From Providencia sp. R33 (lineage in GTDB: Bacteria > Pseudomonadota > Gammaproteobacteria > Enterobacterales > Enterobacteriaceae): a stretch of DNA of 64,000 nucleotides. The number at the start of each line of letters is the position of its first letter. Positions within the stretch are counted from its first letter, which is position 1. The stretch lies in contig NZ_CP072453.1 in the NCBI RefSeq assembly GCF_019343475.1, positions 124,001-188,000 on the forward strand, written 5' to 3'. The translations under genes were made by a program, and so were the position numbers. Positions 14,429-23,343 of this stretch are shown here, piece by piece. The notes under the pieces were generated by a model, which searched no databases, had not been told where the DNA came from, and worked only from the letters and a program-made list of their open reading frames with translations.

Positions 14429-14746
14429 ATGATTTTTTTGATATTCAATGTATTAACTTTCGTCTTGCTTTTCTATTTGGGGTTATCTCATTCAGTAAAA
14501 CGAAGTGGGTGTAAAATACCCCCGCTGGGAATGATATCTATCTTCGCACTTCCGTCATGGATGAAAAATAGACGATGGGTGATATGGGAGAGAAGACAGT
14601 TGTTTCTTGATGATAGAGAATCCCACGGGTTATATACCGCATACCAATGGGCAAAGGTAACGTATCAAAAGCGCTTGGTACAGGCTGGAACACTAAACGC
14701 AAGACGGGTTGAGCTATATGGATTGATAATGGACTTTATTCATTAA
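14429..14746 (+). CDS. Small membrane protein, phage cargo
   Basis: 105 residues from the ATG at 14429, with TAAGGA nine bases upstream; a TTG three codons earlier is unlikely. Residues ~1-20 are strongly hydrophobic (FLIFNVLTFVLLFYLGL), a single membrane anchor, and the rest is basic and soluble (WVIWERRQLFLDDRES, then YQWAKVTYQKRL). No family recognised. It begins a three-gene cargo block between the second immI module and the minor tail genes. Confidence 0.55.
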   Translation: MIFLIFNVLTFVLLFYLGLSHSVKRSGCKIPPLGMISIFALPSWMKNRRWVIWERRQLFLDDRESHGLYTAYQWAKVTYQKRLVQAGTLNARRVELYGLIMDFIH

Positions 14747-14817
14747 CTGACGAGTTGGCTGGCATCCCTAGTTGCTGTTTTAAAATTAAGCATTAATATC
14801 TTCAATAGGGGGTGTTA

Positions 14818-15372
14818 ATGAAAACACTGAAAGAAATTGTTTATAGAATAGCAATGCATGAGGCTGGTCATTGGATTTCATGGAGAGCGAAAGGTGGCAC
14901 ATCAGAAGGGATAGAGGTACAAGTCTTCTCTGTAACTGGTAGGTATACTGGCGCCTCAATGCCAATTCTAAAGTGGGAAATAGATAACTTAGGTGATGTT
15001 GAGGAGTACCTAAGAGCCAGAATGATAACATTATTATCAGGTGTTTATGCAGAAGCTTTTGATGGTGATAACTTAAAAGCTGAAGTAATAGATAAGGAAT
15101 TTTCTCCTAGTGGAAGTTCATGGGTTGATTATCTGAAAGTAATTGATGAATTAAATCTATACTGCTGCATTAAAAAGTCGCATGACTTAAAGTCTAAAAT
15201 TGGCGCTGAGGTAGAGCAGGAAGCGGCAACAATAATTGCTTCTAATTATGAATTAATAAAGAGAATAGCTATGAAATTTTCTGATATGGCAGAGTTTGAG
15301 GGGCAGAAGTTATTCCTTAGTGAAATGGAACTTGTGAGTATAATTAGCAATAAAGGTGGTGCATATGAGTAA
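14818..15372 (+). CDS. HEAGH-motif zincin-like protein, phage cargo
   Basis: 184 residues from the ATG at 14818, with AGGGGGT upstream. Near the N-terminus, YRIAMHEAGHWISWR holds the HExxH zinc motif in the HEAGH form of M41/FtsH-type and related metalloproteases. The following strand (GIEVQVFSVTGRYTGAS), ARMITLLSGVYAE and the helical end resemble peptidase M41-like phage proteins. No ATPase domain or signal peptide is present, so it would be a free cytosolic protease domain. Proteolysis is inferred from the motif only. The next gene overlaps its last eight bases. Confidence 0.6.
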   Translation: MKTLKEIVYRIAMHEAGHWISWRAKGGTSEGIEVQVFSVTGRYTGASMPILKWEIDNLGDVEEYLRARMITLLSGVYAEAFDGDNLKAEVIDKEFSPSGSSWVDYLKVIDELNLYCCIKKSHDLKSKIGAEVEQEAATIIASNYELIKRIAMKFSDMAEFEGQKLFLSEMELVSIISNKGGAYE

Positions 15373-15556
15373 CGTAAAATTAGAAATATTAGTAGATTCA
15401 TCATCTATTGATGTAGCGATCAGTAAAATACAGGAGCTTAAAAAAGAAATCAGAGAGCTCAATAGGTTATATAATACTGGTAACATACTAGGGCAAACTC
15501 TGAATTCAGTTTATAAAGATACGCATGATCATAATGAGCCACAAATAAAGGCATAG
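15365..15556 (+). CDS. Small coiled-coil protein, phage cargo
   Basis: 63 residues, ATG at 15365 overlapping the end of the HEAGH gene, with AAAGGTGG upstream; tight coupling suggests a functional link. The middle is a predicted coiled coil (ISKIQELKKEIRELNRLY). Function unknown; a partner or inhibitor of the upstream protease-like protein is conceivable. Confidence 0.55.
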   Translation: MSNVKLEILVDSSSIDVAISKIQELKKEIRELNRLYNTGNILGQTLNSVYKDTHDHNEPQIKA

Positions 15557-15573
15557 TTATAAAAATAGTAAAG

Positions 15574-15598
15574 ACCGCCGCTTAATTGCGGTTTTTTT
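15574..15598 (+). terminator. Intrinsic terminator before minor tail genes
   Basis: ACCGC-N9-GCGGT followed by seven T; marks the right edge of cargo block 3. Confidence 0.8.
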
Positions 15599-15620
15599 AT
15601 ATCTAAAATCCGAGGATAGC

Positions 15621-16085
15621 ATGACAGAAATAACCTATCCGCATGACTATCTACCGCTACCACAGCAAGAAGGTTATGCATTTCAACCTGTATCACCGCT
15701 AAGGCGAACCCAGTTAAGTTCAGGGCGTGCAAGACAGCGCAGGGCTTATACATCCACACCAACAAATGCGTCAGTATCGTGGTACTTCGAGAAAGACCAA
15801 CAGGCACAATTATTTGAAGCATGGTTTCGTGATGCATTAAGTGATGGTGCGGCTTGGTTCTTGATGAAATTACAAACTCCACTGGGTGTTGAACTGTATA
15901 AATGTCGCTTTATGGATATTTATGATGGCCCCACTTTAGCTCCGCCAAAACACTGGAAATTCTCGGCAACGCTTGAATTATGGGAAAGGCCTTTATTACC
16001 GAAAGACTGGGGGCTTTTCCCTGATTATATTGCCGAGAGTGACATTATTGATATCGCATTAAATAGGGAGTGGCCTGAAGCATGA
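15621..16085 (+). CDS. Minor tail protein (lambda M-like position)
   Basis: 154 residues, Pro/Trp-rich at both ends (YPHDYLPLPQQEGYAFQPVS, then WKFSATLELWERPLLP). The layout fits small tail-tip proteins found between the tape measure and the DUF1833 protein in many siphoviruses. It should belong to the distal tail complex at the tail tip. Its stop overlaps the start of the next gene (ATGA), typical of tail-tip operons. Confidence 0.7.
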   Translation: MTEITYPHDYLPLPQQEGYAFQPVSPLRRTQLSSGRARQRRAYTSTPTNASVSWYFEKDQQAQLFEAWFRDALSDGAAWFLMKLQTPLGVELYKCRFMDIYDGPTLAPPKHWKFSATLELWERPLLPKDWGLFPDYIAESDIIDIALNREWPEA

Positions 16086-16564
16086 CAATACTTAATCGGC
16101 TCTATGCCTCTGGCGGTTCAGAGGTGGAAATTGAAACCCTGCAAATCAGGGTTGGTGGCAAGGATTACTGGCTAACAAGAGGTTGGGAGGATGTCGAAGC
16201 TAAGCTAGAAGATGGGCGATTGGTTACGTTTATTGCCTGTGGCATTGATATCGCCTTACCTGCTCGCAATGCGGATGGAACGCAAGATTTAAAGTTTGCT
16301 ATTAGTAATGTTGATGGGATTGTGTCAGGTGCAATACGTGATGCTTTAGATGATTTGAGCAGCGCAGAAATTACCTATCGTAAATATCTTGATGTCGATT
16401 TAACTGCACCAGTTCAACAACCTTACACCTTGGCTATTAAATCAGGCTACTGGACAGCAGTTGAAGTACAGATAACTGCTGGCTATATGAATATTCTTGA
16501 CACGGCTTGGCCTCGTCACCGATACAACCTCGCTGAACATGCAGGGCTGCGTTACCTTTCATAA
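16082..16564 (+). CDS. DUF1833-type minor tail protein (lambda L-like position)
   Basis: 160 residues. It opens LNRLYASGGSEVEIETLQIR and includes DYWLTRGWEDVEAKLEDGR, the typical start of DUF1833 tail proteins, and closes with WPRHRYNLAEHAGLRYLS. It overlaps the preceding gene by four bases and is followed after nine bases by the K-like peptidase. It lacks the Cys-rich iron-sulfur end of lambda L. Role: tail-tip assembly, by family and order. Confidence 0.75.
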   Translation: MTILNRLYASGGSEVEIETLQIRVGGKDYWLTRGWEDVEAKLEDGRLVTFIACGIDIALPARNADGTQDLKFAISNVDGIVSGAIRDALDDLSSAEITYRKYLDVDLTAPVQQPYTLAIKSGYWTAVEVQITAGYMNILDTAWPRHRYNLAEHAGLRYLS

Positions 16565-16573
16565 GGAATTTCC

Positions 16574-16954
16574 ATGTTGAATATTGATAAATACCGTTCT
16601 GTTATCTGGCAGAAGGGCGGGCGAACTTACCCTAATTTAGACTGTTACGGCATTGTGCATGAGGTTCGTAAAAACTTAGGACTGAATGAGTGGCCATTAT
16701 TTGAAGGGGTAACAAAAGACGATAACGGACTTGATATTGAAGCTAAAGAAATGGCGAAAAAGGTTGAGCTTTGTAGTCCCAAAGAAGGCGCGGTAGCGGC
16801 TTGCTACTCTGGCAATATGATTACCCATGTCGCAATTGTCATTAGTGTTAACGGACTTCTACATGTAATTGAATGTAACCCTAAAAACAACATCACCATT
16901 CTTCCCTTATCGCGATTTGAGCGACGATTCACTAAAGTGGAGTATTACCAGTGA
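16574..16954 (+). CDS. C40 (NlpC/P60-like) tail peptidase, lambda K-like
   Basis: 126 residues. The catalytic Cys is Cys24 in NLDCYGIVHEV, and the family's His is near residue 84 in THVAIVI, followed by LHVIECNP. Such tail-tip peptidases cleave peptidoglycan cross-links or act in tail assembly. It lacks the N-terminal JAB domain of lambda K, being the short form. The next gene starts with GTG inside its last codon and stop (GTGA). Confidence 0.82.
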   Translation: MLNIDKYRSVIWQKGGRTYPNLDCYGIVHEVRKNLGLNEWPLFEGVTKDDNGLDIEAKEMAKKVELCSPKEGAVAACYSGNMITHVAIVISVNGLLHVIECNPKNNITILPLSRFERRFTKVEYYQ

Positions 16955-19900
16955 CAATACGAATTTACCCTTCAAAGCTGCAAGGCGAACCATTAGAGAC
17001 GCATGAGCACGGTAATACAACGTTACACGAGTGGTTAACTAAAAACGTGAACGGGTATCGCAATGAAGATAAGCAACCGATTTGCATTGAAGTGAATGGT
17101 TGCATGGCTTTGCCAGAATCATGGAAAACGCTAAATATCTCAACTGATTCGGATATCAAAATATACCCAATTCCTTATGGATTTGAGGCAGCAACAATTG
17201 GTTGGATAGCAGTCGGAATTGCCGTGGCCACTGCAGCTTACTCCATCTTCATGATGCAAAACATTGATGTTGTCGGTTATTCATCTTCGGGTAATGGCGA
17301 CCAATTAGAGCTTAATCCAGCAAAAGCAAATAGTGCAAAACTGGGTGATCCAATCCGTGAAGTATTTGGTCGTTATCGTATATTTCCAGATTATCTCGTG
17401 CAGCCTGTCAGTAGATTTGACAAGAACGACCCTAGAATTTATCGCACTCAAATGTTCCTGAGCGTGGGGCGCGGCAACTTTTCTATCAATGCCGCTAATA
17501 TCAAAATCGGCAACACGCCTATTTCTTCTTTCGGTGATGATGTGAGCTATTCCATATATCAACAGGGGGTAGATATATCTGGCGATGAGCGCTCACAAAA
17601 CTGGTACAACTCGACTGAAGTCGGGACGACAACAGCAGGAACAACAGGGCTAGATTTAAGCTCAAGCGCACCGAAAAGCGTCAGTGTTAATGCGGAGGCG
17701 GTTGCTCTGTCTGGAAATGCTTTAACTATGATTAATGCCACATCCAGCGATGAAAATGCTGCGGATGATTCAACAATACCTGAATCATGGAAAGAGGGGA
17801 GTGTCATAACTATAGAAGCACCTGACAATTTCACGGTTAAAACCGAGGGCGGTTATAGTGTTATTTATGGTGATATGAGTGAATTAGACCCTCATATGGG
17901 CAGACAAATCACCTTGGTTTTTAATGATAACAATTATGACTTATTTGTTAATAGCTATACTCCTCGCCAGCCTCCTGTAGCAGGTGTTGGCGGTTCTGCT
18001 TCAACGATTGAGTCTAGCGAATCACCGCAAACTTATGATTTTACATTGTCACCTGAAACGTTTTCTATTTCATGGAAGGGTGCTGATTACTACATATCTT
18101 TAATAACGGATTACGTCACAATGAGCGGTCTGATTAATGCGATATCCACTCAGCTTGTTGGTTCGGGTTTGATCGCTTGGGATAGCTCAGGGCGAATATT
18201 AATTACTGAGGAATCTAGTCCTTACTCCGGCAGCGTCATAGAAACCTCTGACTTACCAATTTCGCTATTTGGAAGTTCGCCCGTGATTACGCGAGGAGAG
18301 GCTTCCACCGGCGGCTCTCCGGCTATTGATGCACATATCAAGCTTGCATATAACAGCGCAAATGGAACGCCATTTATCGGCCTACCAGAAGGCATTCAGA
18401 GAATAAGTCTTGGGTTAAAGGGAAATCAATACAAAATTACGTCAATTGATGGACTTACCATTACAGTGCTGCGATTCACGATTGAAAAAGATGAGGCAGG
18501 TAATGAAATTACAGTGATCGATACTAGCTGGCAGGGGTTTAGACCTCGAACTCTTTTAGATTACAGTGTAACGGGCGTTAATGATGAATATAACTGGATA
18601 GGGCCATTCCTTGCTTGTCCTGACAGTGAAACAACTGACCATTTAGAAATGAATATTGTCTTTCCTGCGGGACTGGCTTCTTATGATAAAAAAGGTCGAC
18701 GTGGTTCGCGAGAGGTTAAAGTGGCTGTTCAGTATCGAGCGGTCAATGATGAGAGCTGGACAACAAAAGAGTTTCGATACAGTCGGAGTACAGAAGACCA
18801 AATCGGATTTACTGAAGTGTTTGAACTTCCAGCGCAAGCACAGTATGAGGTTAGAATGCGGCGGGTATCTGACGTTGGCGGGGGTAGCACAAGAGACCAG
18901 TGTCACTGGCAAGCATTAAGGGCGCGATTGAAAGCTAGTCCGCGAAGTTATGAAGGGATAACGACAATAGCGGTAACAGTCAGAACAGGAAACCGCCTAG
19001 CAGCCCAATCAGACCGCCGAATAAACATTATCGCAACTCGGCTATATGGGAACAATGCATCGAGAAGTATCAAGGGTGCGCTTTACCATGTACTTAACAG
19101 CTTGGGGATGGATAACACTAAAATTGATGGAATAGCGATTGATGAATTGCACGATACATACTGGTCGCCTCGAAATGAATTATTTGACTGGTCATCAGAA
19201 AGTAGCAGCGATTCAGCGCTTAGTGTATTACAAAAAATTTGTAACGCAGGAATGGGGTATTTCTTATTATCAGACGGACTGGCTTCTGTTGGACGAGAGG
19301 GAGTTAAATCATGGACAGGTATTATTAGTCCGCAAGAAACGACAGAGGATTTACAGACTGCGTTTTCTGCACCATCGCAAGATGATTACGATGGGGTCGA
19401 CGTGACTTATATTAATGGCACAACGTGGGCTGAAGAGACCATCCAGTGTCGAACTGAAAGTAATTTAACGCCTAGTAAAATTGAAAACTATACCCTTGAT
19501 GGTGTTTTGAGTCCTGATATAGCCTACCGATTAGGTATGAGAAGGCTCATGAAGTATCGCCAACAGCGGTTAACGTTTTCAACATCAACAGAGCTAGATG
19601 CACTTTGCTACAACATCGGGGATAGAATTGTTTTAACAGATGATATTCCAAGTAGTGAAACAATGAGTTGCTTGATAATAGACATGGAGTATGACCAGCA
19701 GAAAATCACGTTGCAAGTCAATGAGCCACTTGATTGGGGAATCGATGAGCCTCGCTGCTTGATACGCCTCCAAGATGGCTCGGCATCAAAACTTTTAAAT
19801 CCCTGCCAAGTCGATGAATTCACATTAACAATCCCGTATGACGATGAATTATCCCCTGAATCTTGGGTTATGAATGACCCGTATATTGAGCCGTTGAGGT

Positions 19901-20043
19901 TAATTTTCTGTTCATCAAAACGCGTTGGCTACGACGGCATTATCCAAGAAATATCACCAAGCTCAGATGGCACATGCCAAATAACAGCAAAAGAATACAA
20001 AGATAGTTTTTACCAATATGACGACGCTGAGTATTCAGCTTAA
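16951..20043 (+). CDS. Tail tip central fibre, J/TipJ-like
   Basis: 1030 residues from a GTG overlapping the previous stop. The first ~90 residues look like a fused lambda I-like domain with a hydrophobic segment (FEAATIGWIAVGIAVATAAY). The J core follows (ANSAKLGDPIREVFGRYRIF, then SVGRGNFSINAANIKIGNTP), and near 640-760 the conserved TipJ region (TTIAVTVRTGNRLAAQSDRR, then CNAGMGYFLLSDGL). J caps the tail and in lambda binds the receptor; here receptor binding probably lies with the separate tailspike. It is shorter at the C-terminus than lambda J (1132). Confidence 0.9.
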   Translation: MTIRIYPSKLQGEPLETHEHGNTTLHEWLTKNVNGYRNEDKQPICIEVNGCMALPESWKTLNISTDSDIKIYPIPYGFEAATIGWIAVGIAVATAAYSIFMMQNIDVVGYSSSGNGDQLELNPAKANSAKLGDPIREVFGRYRIFPDYLVQPVSRFDKNDPRIYRTQMFLSVGRGNFSINAANIKIGNTPISSFGDDVSYSIYQQGVDISGDERSQNWYNSTEVGTTTAGTTGLDLSSSAPKSVSVNAEAVALSGNALTMINATSSDENAADDSTIPESWKEGSVITIEAPDNFTVKTEGGYSVIYGDMSELDPHMGRQITLVFNDNNYDLFVNSYTPRQPPVAGVGGSASTIESSESPQTYDFTLSPETFSISWKGADYYISLITDYVTMSGLINAISTQLVGSGLIAWDSSGRILITEESSPYSGSVIETSDLPISLFGSSPVITRGEASTGGSPAIDAHIKLAYNSANGTPFIGLPEGIQRISLGLKGNQYKITSIDGLTITVLRFTIEKDEAGNEITVIDTSWQGFRPRTLLDYSVTGVNDEYNWIGPFLACPDSETTDHLEMNIVFPAGLASYDKKGRRGSREVKVAVQYRAVNDESWTTKEFRYSRSTEDQIGFTEVFELPAQAQYEVRMRRVSDVGGGSTRDQCHWQALRARLKASPRSYEGITTIAVTVRTGNRLAAQSDRRINIIATRLYGNNASRSIKGALYHVLNSLGMDNTKIDGIAIDELHDTYWSPRNELFDWSSESSSDSALSVLQKICNAGMGYFLLSDGLASVGREGVKSWTGIISPQETTEDLQTAFSAPSQDDYDGVDVTYINGTTWAEETIQCRTESNLTPSKIENYTLDGVLSPDIAYRLGMRRLMKYRQQRLTFSTSTELDALCYNIGDRIVLTDDIPSSETMSCLIIDMEYDQQKITLQVNEPLDWGIDEPRCLIRLQDGSASKLLNPCQVDEFTLTIPYDDELSPESWVMNDPYIEPLRLIFCSSKRVGYDGIIQEISPSSDGTCQITAKEYKDSFYQYDDAEYSA

Positions 20044-20067
20044 CTAATCCATCAATAAACAAAATAG

Positions 20068-20089
20068 ACCTCGCTTCGGCGGGGTTTTT
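20068..20089 (+). terminator. Intrinsic terminator after J-like gene
   Basis: ACCTCGC-TTCG-GCGGGGT (one G-T pair) with five T. Confidence 0.85.
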
Positions 20090-20108
20090 GCATTTATAGA
20101 GGTCATGA

Positions 20109-22373
20109 ATGACTACATACAATACTGGCAATAAAGTAGGCTCGGCAGCAGCCAAAGACTTGTTCGATAATAGTGAAAATTTTGATAAGGCGATAAATGA
20201 CAGGGAAAGTGAAATTTGGGTCGATAGACTCGGAGTTGAGCGCGTTAGTTTATTTGGTGCAGAAAAGAAAAACGAAAGGCTTGTTGAAAAATTCAGAATC
20301 GAATCAGAACAAGCCCTGCTCGCCGCTGGTTATGCTCCAGCAGGAACATTCCAAGAAGGCGCTGAAGTTGTTAGTCGAAATGGAACGGTATTATGGAAAT
20401 TGCCAGATGGTGATGGCGACCACTACCGCTGGGATGGTGATTTACCGAAACAGGTTCCAGCGGGCTCAACTCCACAGTCAACTGGTGGTGTTGGTAAAGG
20501 CGCTTGGGTTAGCGTTGGTGATGCGAGCTTGAGGTGCGATCTTAGCAAAGGTGACGGGTCACTAATTGGAATTGGAACTGGAACACTAAGTGACGCTCTA
20601 TACTTTATAAACCCGCGCCAGTTTTTACACTCATCACCAGACCACTCTACTGCTTTCATTAACGCAATAGAGCAATTAAGGATCAGAAAAGGCCTCCTTG
20701 TCATTGACCGTGATTATCACTTTACTAAAACAGTCGAATTCCCAGAAGGTGCTGATATTGTAGTTAAAGGGTATGGAAAGCCGGTTATAACGGGCGATAG
20801 AGGGATATTGTTATTCGGTCAGCATGTTGACCTTAAGTCCTTAGATATTTCAGGCATTGTTTTTGACGGTCAATTCGATAGAACAGGGTTAACCTATCCG
20901 TATTATCCTAATTCCGCTGCACCAATGGGTGCTAAATGGGCGTTTGTGAGTAACTTTACATCTAATGCAAAAATAAAATTTCACGACAATGAGTTGCGAA
21001 ACTTTTACGAGCTGCCATTTGCTACTCTCAATAACACGAATGAAGTTATTTTTGACAATAACATTCTGTGGAAAACAAAAGACCCCGGCTTCGTTAATTG
21101 TGAAAAAGTTGTATGCACAAATAACAAATCTTTTTATGGGCACGATAATGGGCTGTCTATCTCTAGGGGTAACAGAAATGTACTCGCTTACGGAAACTAC
21201 CTGTTTAGTCCAGCATTTTTGGGTATAGCGTGTTACGGTTATCCTGTGAATGGTTTCGAAGAACGAGGGCCAGATAGGTTTAATGTATTTAGTAATACAG
21301 TTTTATTTTCAGGGCAAGCTGGATTATCAAATGTGAGAGGGTCAACAAACGGCTCTGTGCATGATAATCAATTCTATTATTCTGGAATTTATCTTGATGT
21401 TGATGCATTTGAAGAAGTTATAAGTATAGATAATGCATCAGTGACGTTTAACGTTTCAAGCGCATCACGATTAAGTACAGGTACGAAACTCGCATTCTTA
21501 CATAAAAGCGGTATGTGTTTTCACTTTGCATCAATTGTCAGCATTAGTGGAAATACAGTCACTATAAATACGCCAGCAGATAGGGATTACAACGAATGCA
21601 AATGTGTGTTGGTACAGTATAACGGTAGCGCGCAGGGATATATTGCAAGCGGAACGCAAGCTAAAGAATATGCTGAAGGATTAAAGATTCATGATAACCT
21701 ATTTTATGGGTTTGCAAGAATAGGTGCGCAATTAGGGACAAATACTGGGTCGATGAGAGATAGCTCATTTACGGACAACATTATTAAGAAAGATAAACCG
21801 ATATTTGACGCGGCTGTGATTGGGATTGTAATTGATGACGCAAGGAATGCTGATTACAGGACATCAAACGTTGACACAAAACGCAATAAAATACACTTAA
21901 CTGGGAATGCAAATAACGTCGGCATTCGCTATCAGCCCATTGACGACTCAGATTTGTCATATTGTGATATTTCAGATAATGAAATCATTGGCGTTCCCAA
22001 TAAAGATAGGGTTATGCAGGTTCCTTTGCGCTATAGGCCAAGCGCAAGACAAAGAGGGGTTAACAGCATTGCATCATCTAAAAACAACACCGTAGGCATT
22101 GGTGATTATACTTTTAGCGCTGGGATTATGTCCGTGTCCGGTACATATATTCGAGTTAATAGTGCATCAGCAATCACTGTTACTGAATTTAATCATGAAT
22201 TGCCACACACTCTGCATCCCGAGTTCATAATTGAAAACTCAGGTGGACAAGATATAACGATATCTCACCACGTCAGCAAGATAAGAACAAACACAGGGGG
22301 TGCGCTTGTATTAAAACCTTATCGCACAGCAAGATTTATTCTTGCATCAGAAGGTGTGTATCAGCAGATATAG
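20109..22373 (+). CDS. Tailspike, beta-helix receptor-binding protein
   Basis: 754 residues. The N-terminal ~55 residues (GSAAAKDLFDNSENFDKAIN) are a tail-attachment region seen in many enterobacterial spikes. A small domain at ~75-145 follows (AGTFQEGAEVVSRNGTVLWK, then YRWDGDLPKQVPAGSTP). From ~175 onward a right-handed beta helix is suggested by repeated short strands with Asn/Asp turns (FDNNILWKTKDPGFVNCEKV, then VHDNQFYYSG). Such spikes bind, and often cleave or deacetylate, O-antigen or capsule; no catalytic residues can be named. Its own terminator-bounded unit and end-of-prophage position are typical for swappable host-range genes. Confidence 0.88.
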   Translation: MTTYNTGNKVGSAAAKDLFDNSENFDKAINDRESEIWVDRLGVERVSLFGAEKKNERLVEKFRIESEQALLAAGYAPAGTFQEGAEVVSRNGTVLWKLPDGDGDHYRWDGDLPKQVPAGSTPQSTGGVGKGAWVSVGDASLRCDLSKGDGSLIGIGTGTLSDALYFINPRQFLHSSPDHSTAFINAIEQLRIRKGLLVIDRDYHFTKTVEFPEGADIVVKGYGKPVITGDRGILLFGQHVDLKSLDISGIVFDGQFDRTGLTYPYYPNSAAPMGAKWAFVSNFTSNAKIKFHDNELRNFYELPFATLNNTNEVIFDNNILWKTKDPGFVNCEKVVCTNNKSFYGHDNGLSISRGNRNVLAYGNYLFSPAFLGIACYGYPVNGFEERGPDRFNVFSNTVLFSGQAGLSNVRGSTNGSVHDNQFYYSGIYLDVDAFEEVISIDNASVTFNVSSASRLSTGTKLAFLHKSGMCFHFASIVSISGNTVTINTPADRDYNECKCVLVQYNGSAQGYIASGTQAKEYAEGLKIHDNLFYGFARIGAQLGTNTGSMRDSSFTDNIIKKDKPIFDAAVIGIVIDDARNADYRTSNVDTKRNKIHLTGNANNVGIRYQPIDDSDLSYCDISDNEIIGVPNKDRVMQVPLRYRPSARQRGVNSIASSKNNTVGIGDYTFSAGIMSVSGTYIRVNSASAITVTEFNHELPHTLHPEFIIENSGGQDITISHHVSKIRTNTGGALVLKPYRTARFILASEGVYQQI

Positions 22374-22581
22374 AACCACTGTGCCGAAATTGTGACACAA
22401 AAATGAGAGGAATAGATAAAAATAGCAAACTAGCCTAATCACATAATAGTGTTATATCATTAACGTGACGCTGATAGATTTTAGAGTCATTTTATTGGTC
22501 ACGAAAAGTTTTTAGGATAACAGGCAGGACAATATCCTTGAAATTAAAAATAAACTTCAATTACATCAATGGATAATGTCG
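22374..22581. other. Prophage-chromosome junction zone
   Basis: About 200 bases, AT-rich, with no gene, tRNA or obvious direct repeat, between the last phage gene and the first host gene. The right attachment site must lie here. The left end and integrase are outside the window, so the core sequence cannot be defined. In relatives truD usually precedes surE; here that neighbour is displaced. Confidence 0.6.
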
Positions 22582-23343
22582 ATGCTAAAGATTTTATTGA
22601 GTAATGACGATGGCGTAAATGCGCCAGGAATTCAAACTCTTGCGGCTGCGCTACGCCAATATTATCATGTTCAAGTGATTGCACCTGACCGCAATCGCAG
22701 TGGGGCATCTAATGCACTGACATTAGATAGGCCGCTAAAAATTCAAACATTAAGCAACGGTGACCTTTCTGTTCAAGAAGGGACACCAACTGACTGCGTA
22801 TACATCGGTGTGAATAAAGTTGTTCGTCCGCGTCCGGATATTGTCGTGTCGGGGATCAACTGCGGCCCTAATTTGGGTGATGACGTGATCTATTCAGGCA
22901 CCGTGGCAGCCGCAACGGAAGGCCGTCACTTAGGGTTACCTTCGATTGCGGTTTCGCTAGATGGTGAAGTCCATTATGAAACGGCGGCAAAAGTGACTTG
23001 CGACATTCTTGCTATGCTACAAAAGAACCCGTTACGTGCAGGGAATATCCTGAATATCAATGTGCCAGATATCCCTTATGAAGAACTCAAGGGCATCAAA
23101 GTTACGCGCTGTGGTAGCCGCCATGCTGCGTCAGAAGTGTATAACCTTGAAGATCCTAAAGGGAATATGCTTTACTGGTTAGGGCCTGTTGGCGAAATTC
23201 GCGATGCAGGGCCGGGGACCGATTTTGAAGCCGTCCAAAATGGTTATGTTTCTATCACACCATTACAGGTCGACTTAACGGCATATAAAGCGCATACGTT
23301 AGTCGAAGAGTGGTTGGAGAAATCAGGAGTGACAGTAAAATGA
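22582..23343 (+). CDS. surE: 5'/3'-nucleotidase and exopolyphosphatase SurE
   Basis: 253 residues from the ATG at 22582, the same length as E. coli SurE; an ATG two codons earlier (22576) is possible. The N-terminal metal-binding motif LLSNDDG, the SGAS loop (RNRSGASNALTLDRPL), SGINCGPNLGDDVIYSGTVA and the PTDCVYIG region are all present. SurE dephosphorylates nucleoside monophosphates in the cytosol and is tied to stationary-phase survival. Its stop overlaps the pcm start (ATGA). The surE-pcm-nlpD-rpoS order is the standard enterobacterial one, so this is where host sequence resumes after the prophage. Confidence 0.97.
   Translation: MLKILLSNDDGVNAPGIQTLAAALRQYYHVQVIAPDRNRSGASNALTLDRPLKIQTLSNGDLSVQEGTPTDCVYIGVNKVVRPRPDIVVSGINCGPNLGDDVIYSGTVAAATEGRHLGLPSIAVSLDGEVHYETAAKVTCDILAMLQKNPLRAGNILNINVPDIPYEELKGIKVTRCGSRHAASEVYNLEDPKGNMLYWLGPVGEIRDAGPGTDFEAVQNGYVSITPLQVDLTAYKAHTLVEEWLEKSGVTVK

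Noticed and set aside
22374..22581. Remnant of truD directly before surE
   Set aside because: I translated the three forward frames over the last ~100 bases of the gap and scanned the rest; they give only short frames with no likeness to TruD as I recall it, so no remnant can be claimed.
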